From assembly GCA_963576565.1 (NCBI GenBank), contig CAUYVT010000068.1, positions 429,501-493,500 of the forward strand: DNA of 64,000 bases, read 5' to 3'. Source of the DNA: Aspidapion aeneum. Its lineage: Eukaryota; Arthropoda; Insecta; Coleoptera; Brentidae. Below, piece after piece: positions 45,488 through 57,485 of this stretch. The position numbers and the translations under genes were made by a program. Position 1 is the stretch's first letter, and each line of letters starts with the position of its first letter. The notes below the pieces were generated by a model. That model worked only from the letters and a program-made list of their open reading frames with translations, was not told the DNA's origin and ran no database searches.

Positions 45488-46660
45488 CTACCATTCAATA
45501 TCATGTGTAACCAATTGTGGATAAATTACACTAGCAGGATCAATATAACAGTTAATTGTATCCAAGACTGACCCTGACAACATTAGGTTTGTTTTTGTGA
45601 TAAGCTTGTTAAGTACTGGTCTGTTTAGAGATTTAGGACAGCCCACAACTATCCAATTAGTGTTTTTTGCCATATTGAGCAGTTGATGTAAGAGAAGTTT
45701 ATTTACATTGCAGTCTTTTAATGCATTTTTAGGTCCCAAGAATAGTACCACCCTATCATTATTTGTTAATTTTGGACTATATCCAATGGCACGTTTTATG
45801 ACATCATCAAAAGTACCTCTTGCTAAGTATTAATTGTTGATATCAAACTGTTTATCCGTAAAAGTTTTAAATAGATGTATAGCATTTGGCAATTTAGTGT
45901 TAGAGATGATTAATAGCTGTGGTTTTGGTGGCTTTATTTGAGTTTCTAAATTTGTATTGATTTTATTCATGGAACTATTTCTCCCAGTTGAGTCACTCAG
46001 GTCTACTGCATCCAACTCACTCGTCTGGATTGATGTGTCGACACAAATTTTGAGAATAGCTCTTTTAAATAAGATTTCGTCGATTTCCTCTTCACACAAC
46101 TCATCAGTTTGTGTTTCACAAGTAGATGATGAACTTCCTAAAATATCAGTCTACGTAGTGCAGGTTGCGAAGGATATTTTCATCCGTTCTGTTTGACCGG
46201 ATTGGTGTCTTTGCAGTTTATTATCTGTTTGACAATAGCTATCCACATAGTTTTCATGACGGTCATGGATCTGCTTTAGTTCTGATTTTGCTTTGTCAAG
46301 CGCCTGACGAAGGTCACGAATTTGCTGATTGTATTCAACAATTTGTGCATTTAAGTTTGCTTCCATCTCGAATGCCTCCATATAGAAATTTTTATGCTCT
46401 TCTTTTAGGTTTTTTATGTAGGCATCCTTCTGGCATAATTCGCTTTCTAACTGAACGCATTTTTCACGTGAGTTTTGGAGAAGTTCCACTTCCAACCTGT
46501 CATTACCCTCAATTTCGCATCCCCTGCAGCAGTAAATTTTGTGACCTTCTATGGGTGACCAATTTTTTTGCCGGTCCCAGCATGATTTATGGACTATAGC
46601 GTGACAATTTACGCAGCAATACAGCCTTAAGTCTTGTTGTTTATGGTACTTGTAACTCAT
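45488..46660 (-). pseudogene. CR1-type ORF1: PHD-like finger, coiled coil, possible esterase-like end
   Basis: One reading frame of about 390 codons, interrupted only by TAG at about 46151 and TAA at 45830. Residues ~1-55 have C/H spacing YCCVNCHAIVHKSCW...YCCRGCEIEG, a PHD-like finger. Residues ~55-150 are a coiled coil (LESELCQKDAYIKNLKEEHK, QIRDLRQALDKAKSELKQ). QTD motifs occur at YCQTDNK and ETQTDEL, and the TAG sits in T*TD, so it is probably a CAG to TAG change of a third QTD. The last part (VVLFLGPKNAL, NWIVVGCPKSLNRPVLNKLI, ITKTNLMLSGS) has the feel of the SGNH-esterase-like C-terminus of CR1 ORF1, but I cannot see a convincing catalytic set. Confidence 0.82.
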
Positions 46661-46700
46661 TTTTCTAAAAGTTAGGTTTTGTTTTTGTTTATTTTGTTTT

Positions 46701-48610
46701 GGTCGCTATCCACGAATGTTTTAAATATATCTGTACTGTCCCTATATCGTTGGTTCCTATGCAGAAAGCTACGTCTGCACTGTGTCGATCAGCTGTTTTT
46801 TGTTTATGTTTGTATATGGCCAGTTGGCCAACTTCGCAGATTACCAACTTCTGAGTTGTGGATAAGAAAAAAAAAGTGTGGTTATAATTCTTCCCGCATT
46901 CTCAACTTGTTTTTCAACAATTTTTGAGTTTATTTATTCGATTCGCACTGAATTTTTACTTCGAAATTAATGGCATCACTACGTTGCACTAGAAAATGTT
47001 AATTTTCAAATTTAATTTATTCTACTTACGCGAGATTTTGCAGTTTTTTCGGGATAAAATATTATACGTCGTTGACAGTTGACAGTTCTAGTGTAAATTC
47101 GGATCGGGTCGGATCGGATATGGACGACATTTGTTGCTCTCAATGCAGTACTCACTTGAGCATGAATGCGAACAAGGCATTCGTGTGGCCTGGCAGCAAG
47201 GCATGCGTTATCGTGCTCTAGTAAATATGCGTCGTAGTACTAAAAATTATGGAAAATTCACACCTAGAAGGAAAACTAATTAGTTTTGCTTTTAATTAAA
47301 GCAATAAAATCTAACCAACCCACTGTCAATTTAAATGTAAGGTCCGATTGTCATGAGGTAAAATGATGTCAGGTCAACCAAGAGGCAACAAAATTTTCCA
47401 TCTCCTCGGTGTTCTTGAAGCAATGGCGTACACTGAAATGAATCCTGGGCCTTAAGCGCGGATCGATACGCAGAGATAGATCCTGGTGGGGCTTGAGCAC
47501 AGTTCGATACATTCTAATCTTGATTTTTTGAGAAAAATCCAGTTTTAGGGGTCAATATTCAGTGGCTATGGAAGCGGCTTCAGCCCACAAAGCCTCCTCC
47601 CATGCATACGCTACTGCTTCGAGAACTATAGGGACAACTGAGCGGCACTCCGCATTTCACAATTACTCAGAAACTACCAAGTGCCAGTTTGCTGGCTGTA
47701 TGCCAATCTAGTAGTTGGCATCAGGGCCGTACCATAAGGAGAGGGATCAAGGCCGCATCCGCCGGCTATCACTACGCGCTATTTGCCAATTAATTGGAAA
47801 GTTGTTTGTACGGCGACTTGCGCTGACTAGTGAGAAATCAGTGTAGATCAAGGAATAAACTCACATTTTAAAGTAAACATGTAACTAGTATGTATAATTT
47901 ACTTGGACGAGACTTGGACCTTGACAAGTACTTGCCAAGTATATTTTAAGCTAACCAAGTAACTTGGTAAGTTCCGCAGAGTGAGTAGCCGACTTAAGCC
48001 TTGTCATAGGAAACCATATATCCTCGCAAAAAACTTTTTAACCTTTCAGGAACAGGAAAGTAAAACTTTCTCTACCCGTACAGTTCATGCATAATCCTGT
48101 GCTTTATTTTGATGCTTCTAGGTTGCAAATTACGTAAATTATTTATTCCACTTACACAATGTCAAACAACATTTGCTTCTGGTATGTAGCGGACGTTTTC
48201 CAGAATTTCAGATATGTTTGTGATAAAATGTTACAAAAACATTTATAAAAATATACTTCTGCCTACCTTTTTATATATTTAAACAAAACTATCATCTAGT
48301 TGCTTTACTTGGGATACTCGTGTGGCTTGGAACAAAATTTCGAATTTAAAGAAAATGCGCTACTGATCCCAGAAAAAGGTTATCGCATGACTAGGTGCAC
48401 TAATAGTACTGCTGGGGATGCAGAGCTGCTGATGGCAGGTGGATTAATTATACTGCCATAATGTGTCTAGTTTAAAAGGTCAAAAAACTTTCTATGCACA
48501 AAACTTAGTGTTTTATTTTCGGGTATATTAGTTTAATGTGTCGGTAGGTTATACATTTGTGCTAACATTAATGTGAAGCAACGTGTGGTTAGCCATTTGT
48601 AATTTTTTAA
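46701..48610. other. gene-poor stretch
   Basis: 46701-46800 may be the 5' leader of the CR1-type element. A GGATCGGGTCGGATCGGATATGG run lies near 47100 in broken form. No other gene or repeat recognised. Confidence 0.4.
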
Positions 48611-48715
48611 GAAATAAATGGATCCATAAATGATCTGATACCTTCCTAACCCATTAGCACACTCCAAGTAAACTCCATGCTATATGAACCTTAAAAACAG
48701 TTGTTTGTAATTATG
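48611..48715. repeat. left arm of a distant inverted repeat (partner 51875-51963)
   Basis: AATGGATCC, TCTGATACCTTCCTA, CCAAGTAAACTCCATGC and AACCTT.AAAACA occur here and, as the reverse complement in the same order, at 51875-51963. The arms lie 3.2 kb apart. Further weak inverted similarity: AATTCTT...TTTGACGAAATTTGAAA (48758) versus 51430-51490. Confidence 0.75.
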
Positions 48716-51700
48716 TCTGAAACGAAAACTCCTACCAAATTTTTGCCACTTTGGGGTCAATTCTTTACATTTCAAAAAATTTGACGAAATTTGAAAAAAT
48801 GTGACATAATCTGGCGCTTAAGATTTCTCGTTTAAAAGGCAATTTTAAACTTAAAAACTTACTTAAAAGGCCATTTCCCACTTTTTGATAGATGTAGCTT
48901 CACGATATAATATATTTTTTTAATTAAAAACGCCTAATTTATTAAAAATTTTTAATTTAAAAATTGTAAATAAATTCAAAGCAGATAACCATTAACCACA
49001 CAAACTGAAATGTCAGATTTCGTCACATTTCGTCACATTTCTTTCAAATTTATGAGTCCTATTCGTTTTCTTTATGAGGTCAGCTAAGTTTACTTTCTTT
49101 CTTTGTTTTTCACGGTAAAATTAACAAAGAGGGACTAACTGCATGTCGTGGAAGGGTCGCTACAAAATTAGCTCTACGCTGTTGCCACCGTTATATTTGA
49201 ACGGATTTTTAAGGAAATGTCAAATTATTTCTTTAAAATCTGCCAGAAAAATCTGACTAAATGGGATACTGGTCAAATTATTGAAGTGGTTATTATTTTT
49301 TTACTTTTCTTATCAAAGCTAGGCACGTATATAGTTTTTTATTCTGGGGGTCCTCCCATATAGAAACTGCTGTTATTCAGTGACGGCCCATGAGGTTTTG
49401 GATAGGGTAATCAGAAATACTTGCTACAGTCGCCGCCGGCGGAAGATTACAGGGGTGCTACGAACAATTTTCGTCTAAAAGACGTTACTGTTGGGTTTAT
49501 AAGGATAAAAATAAATATTAAAATAAAAATAAATGTAGATTCTATTGGAAACTGTGTATGCGAATGAAGAAGAATTACAAAATGTTGAAAGTCCAGAATG
49601 TCGAAAGCTTGGGTTATTAGATATATTAATAGAAACTAACCTGGCCAGATCAGGTGCCTTTTTTTTGTAATATACTTTAAAACCTAACCTGACCTGGTTA
49701 GGTTTTATTTTCTGTCTATTAAATTTTTCAACTATTGGTATTTTTGTTTCTTCGACATTTTGTACTTTCGACATTTTGTGTTTCGATGTTTCGTCCGTCG
49801 CCCCTTCAATTGATCGCAAACTTATCATTACCTGTCCATACACGCCCCTTCTCCACAAAAAAAAAAGTGTCCAATGGACCGGTTAGGTCACGTTTTCGAT
49901 CAATTAACCAGAGTTGAATTAACAGGTTAGGATAAGTTTGCCATCAATCGACAAAGGTGAGGTTTGGTTTAATAAAAAAAAAATGCAAAATTTGCTTTTT
50001 GTATTAGGAAATGCACGAAATGTGATGACATCCAACCTTTTAGAAAAGCTATCGTCCAAAAAAGTCGGCAAAAAATTTTGCACCCTGTCAATTGTGTACC
50101 TTTATCAATATTAATGTTAATCCCGGAATAAAATACACAAACAAAATATAACGGGTTTAAAACCTTAGATACTATAATTGAAATATATTGAAATTGAAGA
50201 AATAGTTAAAAAGCTAAAGAATAAATTCCAGTGCAAAATTATTTACTCTGTAGGTTCATTGAATAGCTACCTAATTTGAAAAAGTAATAAAAAAAAAATA
50301 AAATAGTTTTTAAGGTTTTGATTATAACAAATATAATAAGGGTAAAAAAAAATTGAATTTGTTTTTTTTTTAACTTATAAAAATAAAACCAAGGAAAAAT
50401 TTTCATTAAACTTGCAGACAAAGTGCCTAATTATTTAAATTATTTGGTTTTATTTTTAAAAGAACTATGAATAAAGACAGACAGCCATTTTGATTTTTTT
50501 GACCCAAACTTATTTTGAGCAAAAATAAAAAGGTTTTTTTTTGACAGTCCCCAATAGCCTTCCTACCTATGAGTGGCTAAAAAATAAGTCAGCCAAGCTT
50601 CCTTTTTCATTCAAATTTATTTTAAAATCAAGTTAAAAAACACGACAAAGAAAAACAATTTTTTAGCAGCTGCTCAAATCTTGGATTGATTTTGCAGTCA
50701 AGTCAAGTAATATTATTTAAAACACACAAATGTTTATGAATAAAATTATGAGATTTAGAAAACGAATTTTTTTTCCACTCTCCATGCATTTAGGTATAAA
50801 AAATGCCTTTAAGATTTAAATTTTTTAGAAAACAAAATACTTAACCAAACTTTAGTTTGAGCAAGTTTTCAGCTATTATAAGCAAAAATCTCAAAAATCA
50901 GAATCAATTCCGCCGTAAAAAATGCGAATTATCCATATCTCTACTATTATTATCACTACTAAATGTTTGATTACTTTTTATTCCTAAAAATATCGGGGGG
51001 AGATTGATCCCCCCTTAGGTACCACCTTGCACGTTACGTTGTAAGAGTTTTTCGTAAAAATATTTTAACAACATATTTAAAAAGTGAATCCAACTTGTGA
51101 ACGGTACCTTTATTGTTTTCACTTGGAAACAATGAATTGGCAACATAGTATTTCGTAACTGACAGTCCCCTTGGTGATCTTTGACTGACAGTTGTCAAAT
51201 TTGCCAGATAGAAAAACCGTTGTATGATGAGGTGCTCGGAAAAATACAATTTATCAAGAACTTGTGGATTATCAGTAGCCGAGTTTCAAGGTAGGTTTTA
51301 GATTAAATTTTCCCGCATATTTTAAATTTTTGGGGTTTTCATAATTTCCTAAGTTGGCCCATTACCGTGTGGTGTAAGACATTTTACACAAAGCTGAAAT
51401 TGAAGTGGTGTCAAGATTTACACCTAAATTCTGTTGTTTCAAATTTCGTCAGATTATTTCAAATTATTTCAAATTTTGAAGAATTGCCCCCATTATTCCA
51501 AAAACCGCATATTGATGCGGCGCTCCGTTAAAAAGTTAGCATTTTTTAAACTATTTAACTGTCAAAAAACTGTTATTAGCATTGATAAAATCGACACACA
51601 TTAAAGTAAAGAGGCAAGGCATTTTTTGTGCTATATCAAAAAAATATTCTCTTGGTGAATAGGAAAGCACAAATTATTTTACTTCAAAGCAATTTGCTTT

Positions 51701-51874
51701 GATCCAAGACAATTTGTTTTATCGTGCATTTTTCTATTATAACCAAAAACTTCGTAGGTGCTTTAATTTATTTATTTATTTTTATTTAATCGACTTTTAT
51801 TAGAAATAAGGCGAGGTTTAGTCACAGACTATTCTTACACCTAACCTTACTTAATTTCAGAGATATTTATAAAA
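48716..51874. other. gene-poor DNA between the inverted arms
   Basis: No gene recognised. At 49583-49605 and 49753-49785 there are inverted GACATTCT/TTTCGACATTTTG motifs, and at 49637-49707 an AACCTGGCC...AGGTCAGG-like inverted pair, as in small MITEs. 50150-50900 is low-complexity A/T. Confidence 0.4.
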
Positions 51875-51963
51875 AAGTGTTTTCAAGGTTAATATAGCAT
51901 GGAGTTTACTTGGATTATGGGCTAGGAAGGTATCAGATCCTTCGTGGATCCATTTATTTAGTT
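51875..51963. repeat. right arm of the distant inverted repeat (partner 48611-48715)
   Basis: Reverse complement of 48611-48715 with about 85-90 percent identity by eye: GCATGGAGTTTACTTGGATTATGGG...TAGGAAGGTATCAGATCC in broken blocks. Confidence 0.75.
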
Positions 51964-52572
51964 TCAATATTTTCATTTCATCACCTTTCCATTGTGGTTA
52001 TGCCGTAATCATAAAGTCTAATAAGATGGTAACATCGATGTCTGGGGCTACCATCACCTGTTCTGAGGATAAGCACGAAGGTTAATTTGTTTGTCTTGTT
52101 GTTACATTATTTTGACCACAGGTTAACAAACATATAACCTGTGCTTGGACATCGAGTAAAATACGAAACTGTCTGCAAATGGCGCTTATTATTAATACAA
52201 ACAAAATCCGTATTGAATCTCGCTCCATTCGCAAACAGTATCACGTGTGCTTTATTTTCTGAAATCCGTCTGTTACATACACGAACACCCCACGAACGCG
52301 ACCTTCTCAAAAACAAAGGCGCATCACGACGACATTTATAATGCTGACACTAAAGGCAGTTAAGGCCATAATACTGTTCTTCCATGATAAATGGGATACA
52401 ATGAAAACAATCCCTTCAGCCAGGTAAATTTAGTATCGTTTGATCTATGCGATTTTGCAGAGAGTTATTAAGTATAACACATTGGGTTGGAACTTTAAAT
52501 ATAGTAAGATGAAAGCTAAATTAGACCTATTTAAATATTGTCATTATTACACAAAGTGTACTGTATAATATT
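51964..52572. other. gene-poor DNA holding a repeat shared with 63877-63960
   Basis: 52020-52125 shares GGTAACATCGATGT, GGGCTACCA...ACCTGTTCTGAGGA and GTTAATTTGTTTGTCT with 63877-63960. No coding content recognised in the rest, including short open frames at 52107-52341 on both strands. Confidence 0.5.
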
Positions 52573-52754
52573 TTACCGATTTTTTTTGTTTGAAACTCGT
52601 AGACAGTGATTGTGTAGAAATAAAATTTCGGACTTCCATTGTCTTTATTTATTTTAAAACACGACGTTTCGGTTAGTAAGTATCTCTAACCGTTATCAAG
52701 TGTAAACTAACCAATCTAGTCTCTAGGCTACTACTTATACTACTTGGTGTGCAG

Positions 52755-55030
52755 TCAGGTGTGACGACCCGCCCCCTTTTTAATCGTAAGACGCCTGTTT
52801 TTCTTAAGGAGTGGTTTCCATATGTTCGGTATGTCCGTGCTTGGTTGACTGAAAACTTCTTTATTCTGCATTATAAACGCAGCTTCAATAAACTTTCGTC
52901 TTCGCCAATGCGACTCCTTATGTAAAACTCTAGCTTCTGACCACTGAATCCTGTGATCATTTGACCATGCATGATCTGCTAAACCGGATTTTTCAATATC
53001 CCCTAATTGGGTACTTTTTAGATGTTTATTTACTCTAACCTGAAGAGGGCGTTTCGTTTCACCTACATGTGATTTACCACACTCACACGGCATTTGGTAA
53101 ATACATTCCTTATTATTTGAGGGATTGTCTGGTTTTGTTTTAGTTACAAAACTTCTTATCGTATTTCCCGAAGAAAATACTGTTTTTATATTATAGTGTT
53201 TAGCTATTCGTCTTATGTTTTCTGAAATCCCTTGAACATATGGAATGTTAATAACACCTAACGGATTATAATTTTGAGAATTTGGTACATTTAGTTTGTT
53301 TTTAATTTTAAATATCGTTGAGTTTATTAATTTCTCGGAATAACCATTCTGTTGTAAGTCCTTTTTAATGTTGTTAATTTATGTGGTTAATTCTTCATTA
53401 TTACTACAAATATTTACGGCTCTTAAATACAAACTTCTTATAACTCCTTGTTTTGTTGCAACAGAATGATTAGACTTAAAATTTAGGTACTGTCCCGTGT
53501 GTGTAGGTTTCCTATATACAGTGGTTTGAATGTTTCTGTCTAATCGTTTGACAAGAACATCCAAAAAAGGTAAGGCCAAATCTTTTTCAATTTCCATGGT
53601 GCACTTGATTGTTGGTCGAATACCGTTTAAATGGTGTAGAAAATTTTGTAGTTCGTCATCATTTTCCGCCCATATAATAAATGTGTCATCCATGTATCGT
53701 AGCCATAGTTTTGGTTTGACTCTTGCTGTGTTGATCGCATGGTCCTCGAACCACTCCATGTAGATGTTTGCTACCACTGGCGAAAGAGATGAACTCATTG
53801 GGAGTCCATCATTTTGCGCGTAAAACTTATCTTTTACTTGAAAGTAAGAGTTACGGAGACAGAGCTCCAAAAGATCCATCACCCCCTCCACCGATAGCGT
53901 TGTTCTCTCGTGAAGTGTATCATCAGTTTGTAATTTGTTTTTGATGATACTGAGTGACTCATTTATTGGCACGTTGGTGTAGAGATTTTCTACATCAAAA
54001 CTTACAAATCTATCGCCGGGATCTAATTCGATACCTTTTAAAACCTCGACAAAATGTTCCGAGTTTTTGACAAAAGATTCGGACTTACCCTGTAGTGGTT
54101 GAATTATGTCCAACAAAAACCTCGACAAAGTGCTGGTCGGTGAGTCCCTGGAGCTGGTAATTGGTCGCAGTGGTATATCCTTTTTATGGATCTTTGGTAA
54201 TCCATAAAAATGTGGTGCTTTACTGTGGTGTGGAGTCAGGCGGGATCTAACAGCGTCCGGGATATTTTCAGCATACTTCTTCAAAGTCCTGTAGATGCGT
54301 CCTTCTATGGTGATGGTTGGATCTTTGGGTAGTTGCTTGTAGTCTCCTTTCTCCAGAACTTCTTGGATCTTTTTGTCGTAAGTCTCGACATCCATGATCA
54401 CCGTCGCGTTTCCTTTGTCGGCCGGTAGAATCTTGATTGATTTGTCAGCCTGCAGGTTCTTGATTGCCCGTTGTTATTGACTGGTGATGTTTGTCTTTTG
54501 TTGCTTCTTTCTGTCCAACGTTGTTCTTACTTTATGGCGAAACTCATCAGCTTCGGGTTGAGGTAGACTAACGGTCTCTATTGCCGCAATAATTTCCAGT
54601 GTCGGTGTCTGTGCCGGTGCAATGGCGAACTTAAGTCCCTTACTGAGTACCAATTCTTCGTTGGTGCTCAGAGTCCTTTTGGAGATGTTCACTATAGTGC
54701 TTGGTGTTGTTGAGTCTGTTCTATCTTGAGTACGTATCTGTAGTTTCTTAAGTTTTTCTCGGTGAGTTGATCTTATCTTCTGTCGTTCTCTGTTGCACGT
54801 ACTGTCAATTTTACTCAGTATCGGTTCGTAGTCTTCCTCCCATGTGTGTCGTCTAATTTCGTCAAAACGCTCCTCCATGTCGGTGTTAAAGTTGACTTTT
54901 CTCCATCGATGGTAACTGACTTGGGATCGGATTAGTGCATGGCTGGTCCTCTCTAAGATCTTATTCGTTCTCACTCCCGGAAAGTTGTCTTTTAGGCGGA
55001 AACCAACCGGAATGACACCACTGTCATATA
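52755..55030 (-). pseudogene. Penelope-like polyprotein: N-terminal region, RT, GIY-YIG endonuclease
   Basis: A single frame throughout, broken only by TAA at 54474 and TAA at 53379. The N-terminal part (~55030-54474) is open upstream of position 54974 and includes KILERTSHALIRSQVSY. RT part (54401-53379): KAPHFYGLPKIHK, LRPITSSRDSPTS, FVSFDVENLYTNVPI (first catalytic Asp), NDGLPMSSSLSPVVANIYME and RYMDDTFIIW (catalytic DD), then LPFLDVLVKR and TVYRKPTHTGQYLNFKSNHS. The family has GLPMGSPLS where this copy has GLPMSSSLS, a change next to the active site. Linker, then the endonuclease: ECIYQMPCECGKSHVGETKR (GIY-YIG motif region with the CxC fingers), HAWSNDHRIQWSEARVL, HWRRRKFIEA. Both stops replace codons in otherwise sound sequence. 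Confidence 0.93.
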
Positions 55031-55039
55031 ATGTTATAA

Positions 55040-55316
55040 TAATATAATAATAACTGTTTTATAATGCAGAATAAAGAAGTTTTCAGTCAACCAAGCACGG
55101 ACATACCAAACATATGGAAACCACTCCTTAAGAAAAACAGGCGTCTTACGATTAAAAAGGGGACGGGCCGTCACACCTGACTGCACACCAAGTAGTATAA
55201 GTAGTAGCCTAGAGACTAGATTGTTTAGTTTACACTTGATAACGGTTAGAGATACTTACTAACCGAAACGTCGTGTTTTAAAATAAATAAAGACAATGGA
55301 AGTCCGAAATTTTATA
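55040..55316 (+). repeat. inverted terminal copy (pLTR) of the Penelope-like element
   Basis: Reverse complement of 52610-52880, including the last coding part of the endonuclease tail (from about ATGCAGAATAAAGAAG, then TCAACCAAGCACGGAC) and the non-coding end (GATAACGGTTAGAGATACTT, AACGTCGTGTTTTAAAATAA). It ends at AAATTTTATA, so it lacks the final GTAGACAATG part. Confidence 0.92.
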
Positions 55317-55326
55317 TTACCGATTT

Positions 55327-56149
55327 GTATATGTTTCTCGCCAACCACCCAAACCAAGCGATCGAGCCTAGCATGAACAAAACTAAACATAAAAAAGTTG
55401 ACAAATATGTCGGAAAGACTGCTTTGTCATGATTTTATACTATTTCAGAGATTACAGATCTGGTCGTTAAAAAAATAAATTTTAATAAAATAAAATGAAC
55501 TTAAGCATGTGTAGTTTTTCCTCCAAATAGGTATTCAAATAAGAATATTATTTTTCAGCAATGATTACACATGTTCTGTAGTTTTTGTTTTTGGTTATTT
55601 ATTCCATCAATGACTGCATAATATTTAAAAGATGATTTATTTTCAAAAATAAAGGCTACAAAAAATTAAAATCCCAAGGCAGTGCTCGAGGTTTAGCACC
55701 TAATTATATGCAAACTTGTAACTTATACAGGGTTTCTTGGGATTTCACGAGAACTGCTGAAAATTTTAAAAAATGCCGAGGCACGTCAATTTTTTTGCGA
55801 GGACATTTTTTCGCGATTTTGCGCCATCTTTATCTATCAACCCCTAGCCTTCCCTTGATTTTGAATAATTTGGTTCAGAAAGTGGCTCGAGTAATACCTT
55901 GTTGGGAAGGTCTCTTCAATTCTTTATTCAGAGCTGACTCTTTTTCATATGAAATGAATAAACCGACAAATAAACAAAAATTGTAAGAATTAAATTTACC
56001 TTAAAACAAACAATAGTGTTGTCACAAAAGACCCACAAACTATTGTTGATATGTTCGGAGCACTCTTTGATGTACCCATAAGCCCCAATAATAACACTCA
56101 TCAAACAAACCTTATCAACGAAACAAATTTTCTTAACGAAACACAAACA
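55327..56149. other. gene-poor DNA
   Basis: No gene recognised. 56010-56150 may be the decayed linker of the RT fragment that follows (reads ...EDLYNNISVVTKDPQTIV-like pieces only weakly). Confidence 0.35.
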
Positions 56150-56890
56150 CGTTCACTTCTAGCATGGCGGCCAAGCAATATTAAAGAGATTGATGACATT
56201 TTAAAAGCCCCATCTTAAAAGACATCAGCAGGAATTGATGAAGTACTGACATATCAATTAAAGCATGTAGCTAAGCAGATAGTGAACCCACTATGTAATA
56301 TCATAAACCACTGTCTCATCTTACGAATGTTTTCGGATAAGCTCAAACTTGCAAAGATTATTGCTCTTTATAAAATCAGCGAAAAAAAAACACAAATCAT
56401 TATTTTCCAGTCTCCATTCTGGCTGCTGTGTCGAAGGTTTTTGAGAGGGTAATATACAGAAGAATTCTGGAGTATTTAGTCTCAAATAAAAGCCTATCTG
56501 AGACACAGTTTGGATTTCTGCCTAACAAATCGAAACAATTGGCAATCTTCAAAACCATTACATTCATAGTCGAGGAGCTAGATAAAAGACAAGCTGTGTC
56601 AGGGCTTTCCTTCGACCTCTCAAAGGCCCTTGTAGACCATGAGCTGCTGATAAATAAGCTAAACAGTTTTGGAATTTGAGGTGTTTGAAAGCAGACTGTA
56701 AATGTGACGCAGAATGGTTCCGATTGCTTCTCAAAGACCACCGAAATAAAGCAGGGTGTCCCACAGGGTCTGATATTGGGTCCGGTCCTCTTTCTGCTGT
56801 ACGTCGACGGCCTGTAGGCAGTGGTGGATGCAGATCCACATTCCGTTGACATTTGTTTGCAGCACATTGGAAATGACGTCAAACTGTAAA
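56150..56890 (+). pseudogene. non-LTR reverse transcriptase fragment
   Basis: RT blocks in order: KTSAGIDEVLTYQLKHVAKQ (56218-56277), IVNPLCNIINHCL, LKLAKIIALYK, then in other frames MSKVFERVIYRRILEYL, TQFGFLPNKSKQLAIF, GLSFDLSKALVDHELLINKL and QGVPQGLILGPVLFLLYVDG (about 56750-56810); the following DD box region is decayed. A TGA at 56677 and several shifts. The family resembles CR1/Jockey-group RTs (SVFSKVFERV..RR...L, GLFLDLSKAFD). Truncated at both ends. Confidence 0.82.
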
Positions 56891-56904
56891 GAAACAGACG
56901 TTAA

Positions 56905-57312
56905 AATATATGGCCATCTGTCCCTAATATTCGTTGGCCACCTCTTCCAAATAATAGGAAAAGATGGCTAACGTGACAAACAAAACCCACTGTATATTTG
57001 CGACTGTTGTTTGAGGTTAGAATTATCTAATGAATATTGTACTTACCTAATAAGTTGAAACCGGCAGTAAATTTCTTCATAAACATTCTCAGTAGAAGGT
57101 ATCATAAAACTGTTATATAATTTTATTATAAGGACGTGATTTTGTTTTTATTTTTTGGGTGCTTTAATGTGACCTTGACGTAAACGACAACACACTGGTC
57201 GTGCTTACTGATTTTATTTCCTGTAGAGGGAGGCAGCGCCATCGCACGTCCCGTTAGTGAAATTTTAGCCGTTGGCCATCTCTCCCGGCTGGCCATCTTA
57301 CCCGACTTTACC
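56905..57312. mobile_element. possible MITE with GGCCATCT / AGATGGCC ends
   Basis: ATGGCCATCTGTCCC at the left and TGGCCATCTTACCCGACTTTACCC at the right, in broken form, are similar to the GTAAAGTGGGG.AATATGGC ends of the element at 8767-9470. No duplication seen. No coding content. Confidence 0.35.
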
Positions 57313-57485
57313 CTAATGAAGAATATACCGAAGTAGCAATAAGTACACGCTCGCGATATCACACGCAGTTTGAGTCAATACTGTGCGATCACGTACGTTT
57401 TGGCGCGACCTTTACTAAGTAGTCAGTACCGTATCTCGCGCACAACTCACAACTTTAACTACTTTAAAGTTTTACTATTTACAGA
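57313..57485. other. short unassigned spacer
   Basis: Nothing recognised before the tandem repeat family starts. Confidence 0.35.

Larger units (their letters stand above)
42362..46700 (-). mobile_element. near full-length CR1-type non-LTR retrotransposon
   Basis: About 4.3 kb on the minus strand with ORF1 (46660-45488), ORF2 endonuclease (45343-44750), RT pieces (44630-42531) and a 3' end made of four to five copies of the hexamer AAATTC (plus strand 42362-42391), the short-repeat tail typical of CR1-type elements. It is inactive: ORF1 has two stops and ORF2 several frameshifts and a deletion in RT. The exact 5' end upstream of 46660 is not resolved. Confidence 0.88.
52583..55316 (-). mobile_element. 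Penelope-like element with inverted terminal copy and probable TSD
   Basis: Minus-strand element: 3' terminal region 52583-52754, one long ORF 52755-54974 or further upstream, and at the other end (55040-55316) a ~275-bp plus-oriented copy of the 3' terminal region, so the ends are in inverted orientation, as often found for the pseudo-LTRs of Penelope-like elements. The flanks share TTACCGATTT (52573-52582 and 55317-55326), extendable to 14 bp with one mismatch. It is complete in layout, yet the ORF has two nonsense codons. Confidence 0.9.

Noticed and set aside
46165..46599. 144-residue plus-strand ORF
   Set aside because: Antisense of the PHD/coiled-coil ORF1 of the CR1-type element.
56400..56882. 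Minus-strand ORFs of 160 and 91 residues
   Set aside because: Antisense to a recognisable RT fragment on the plus strand.
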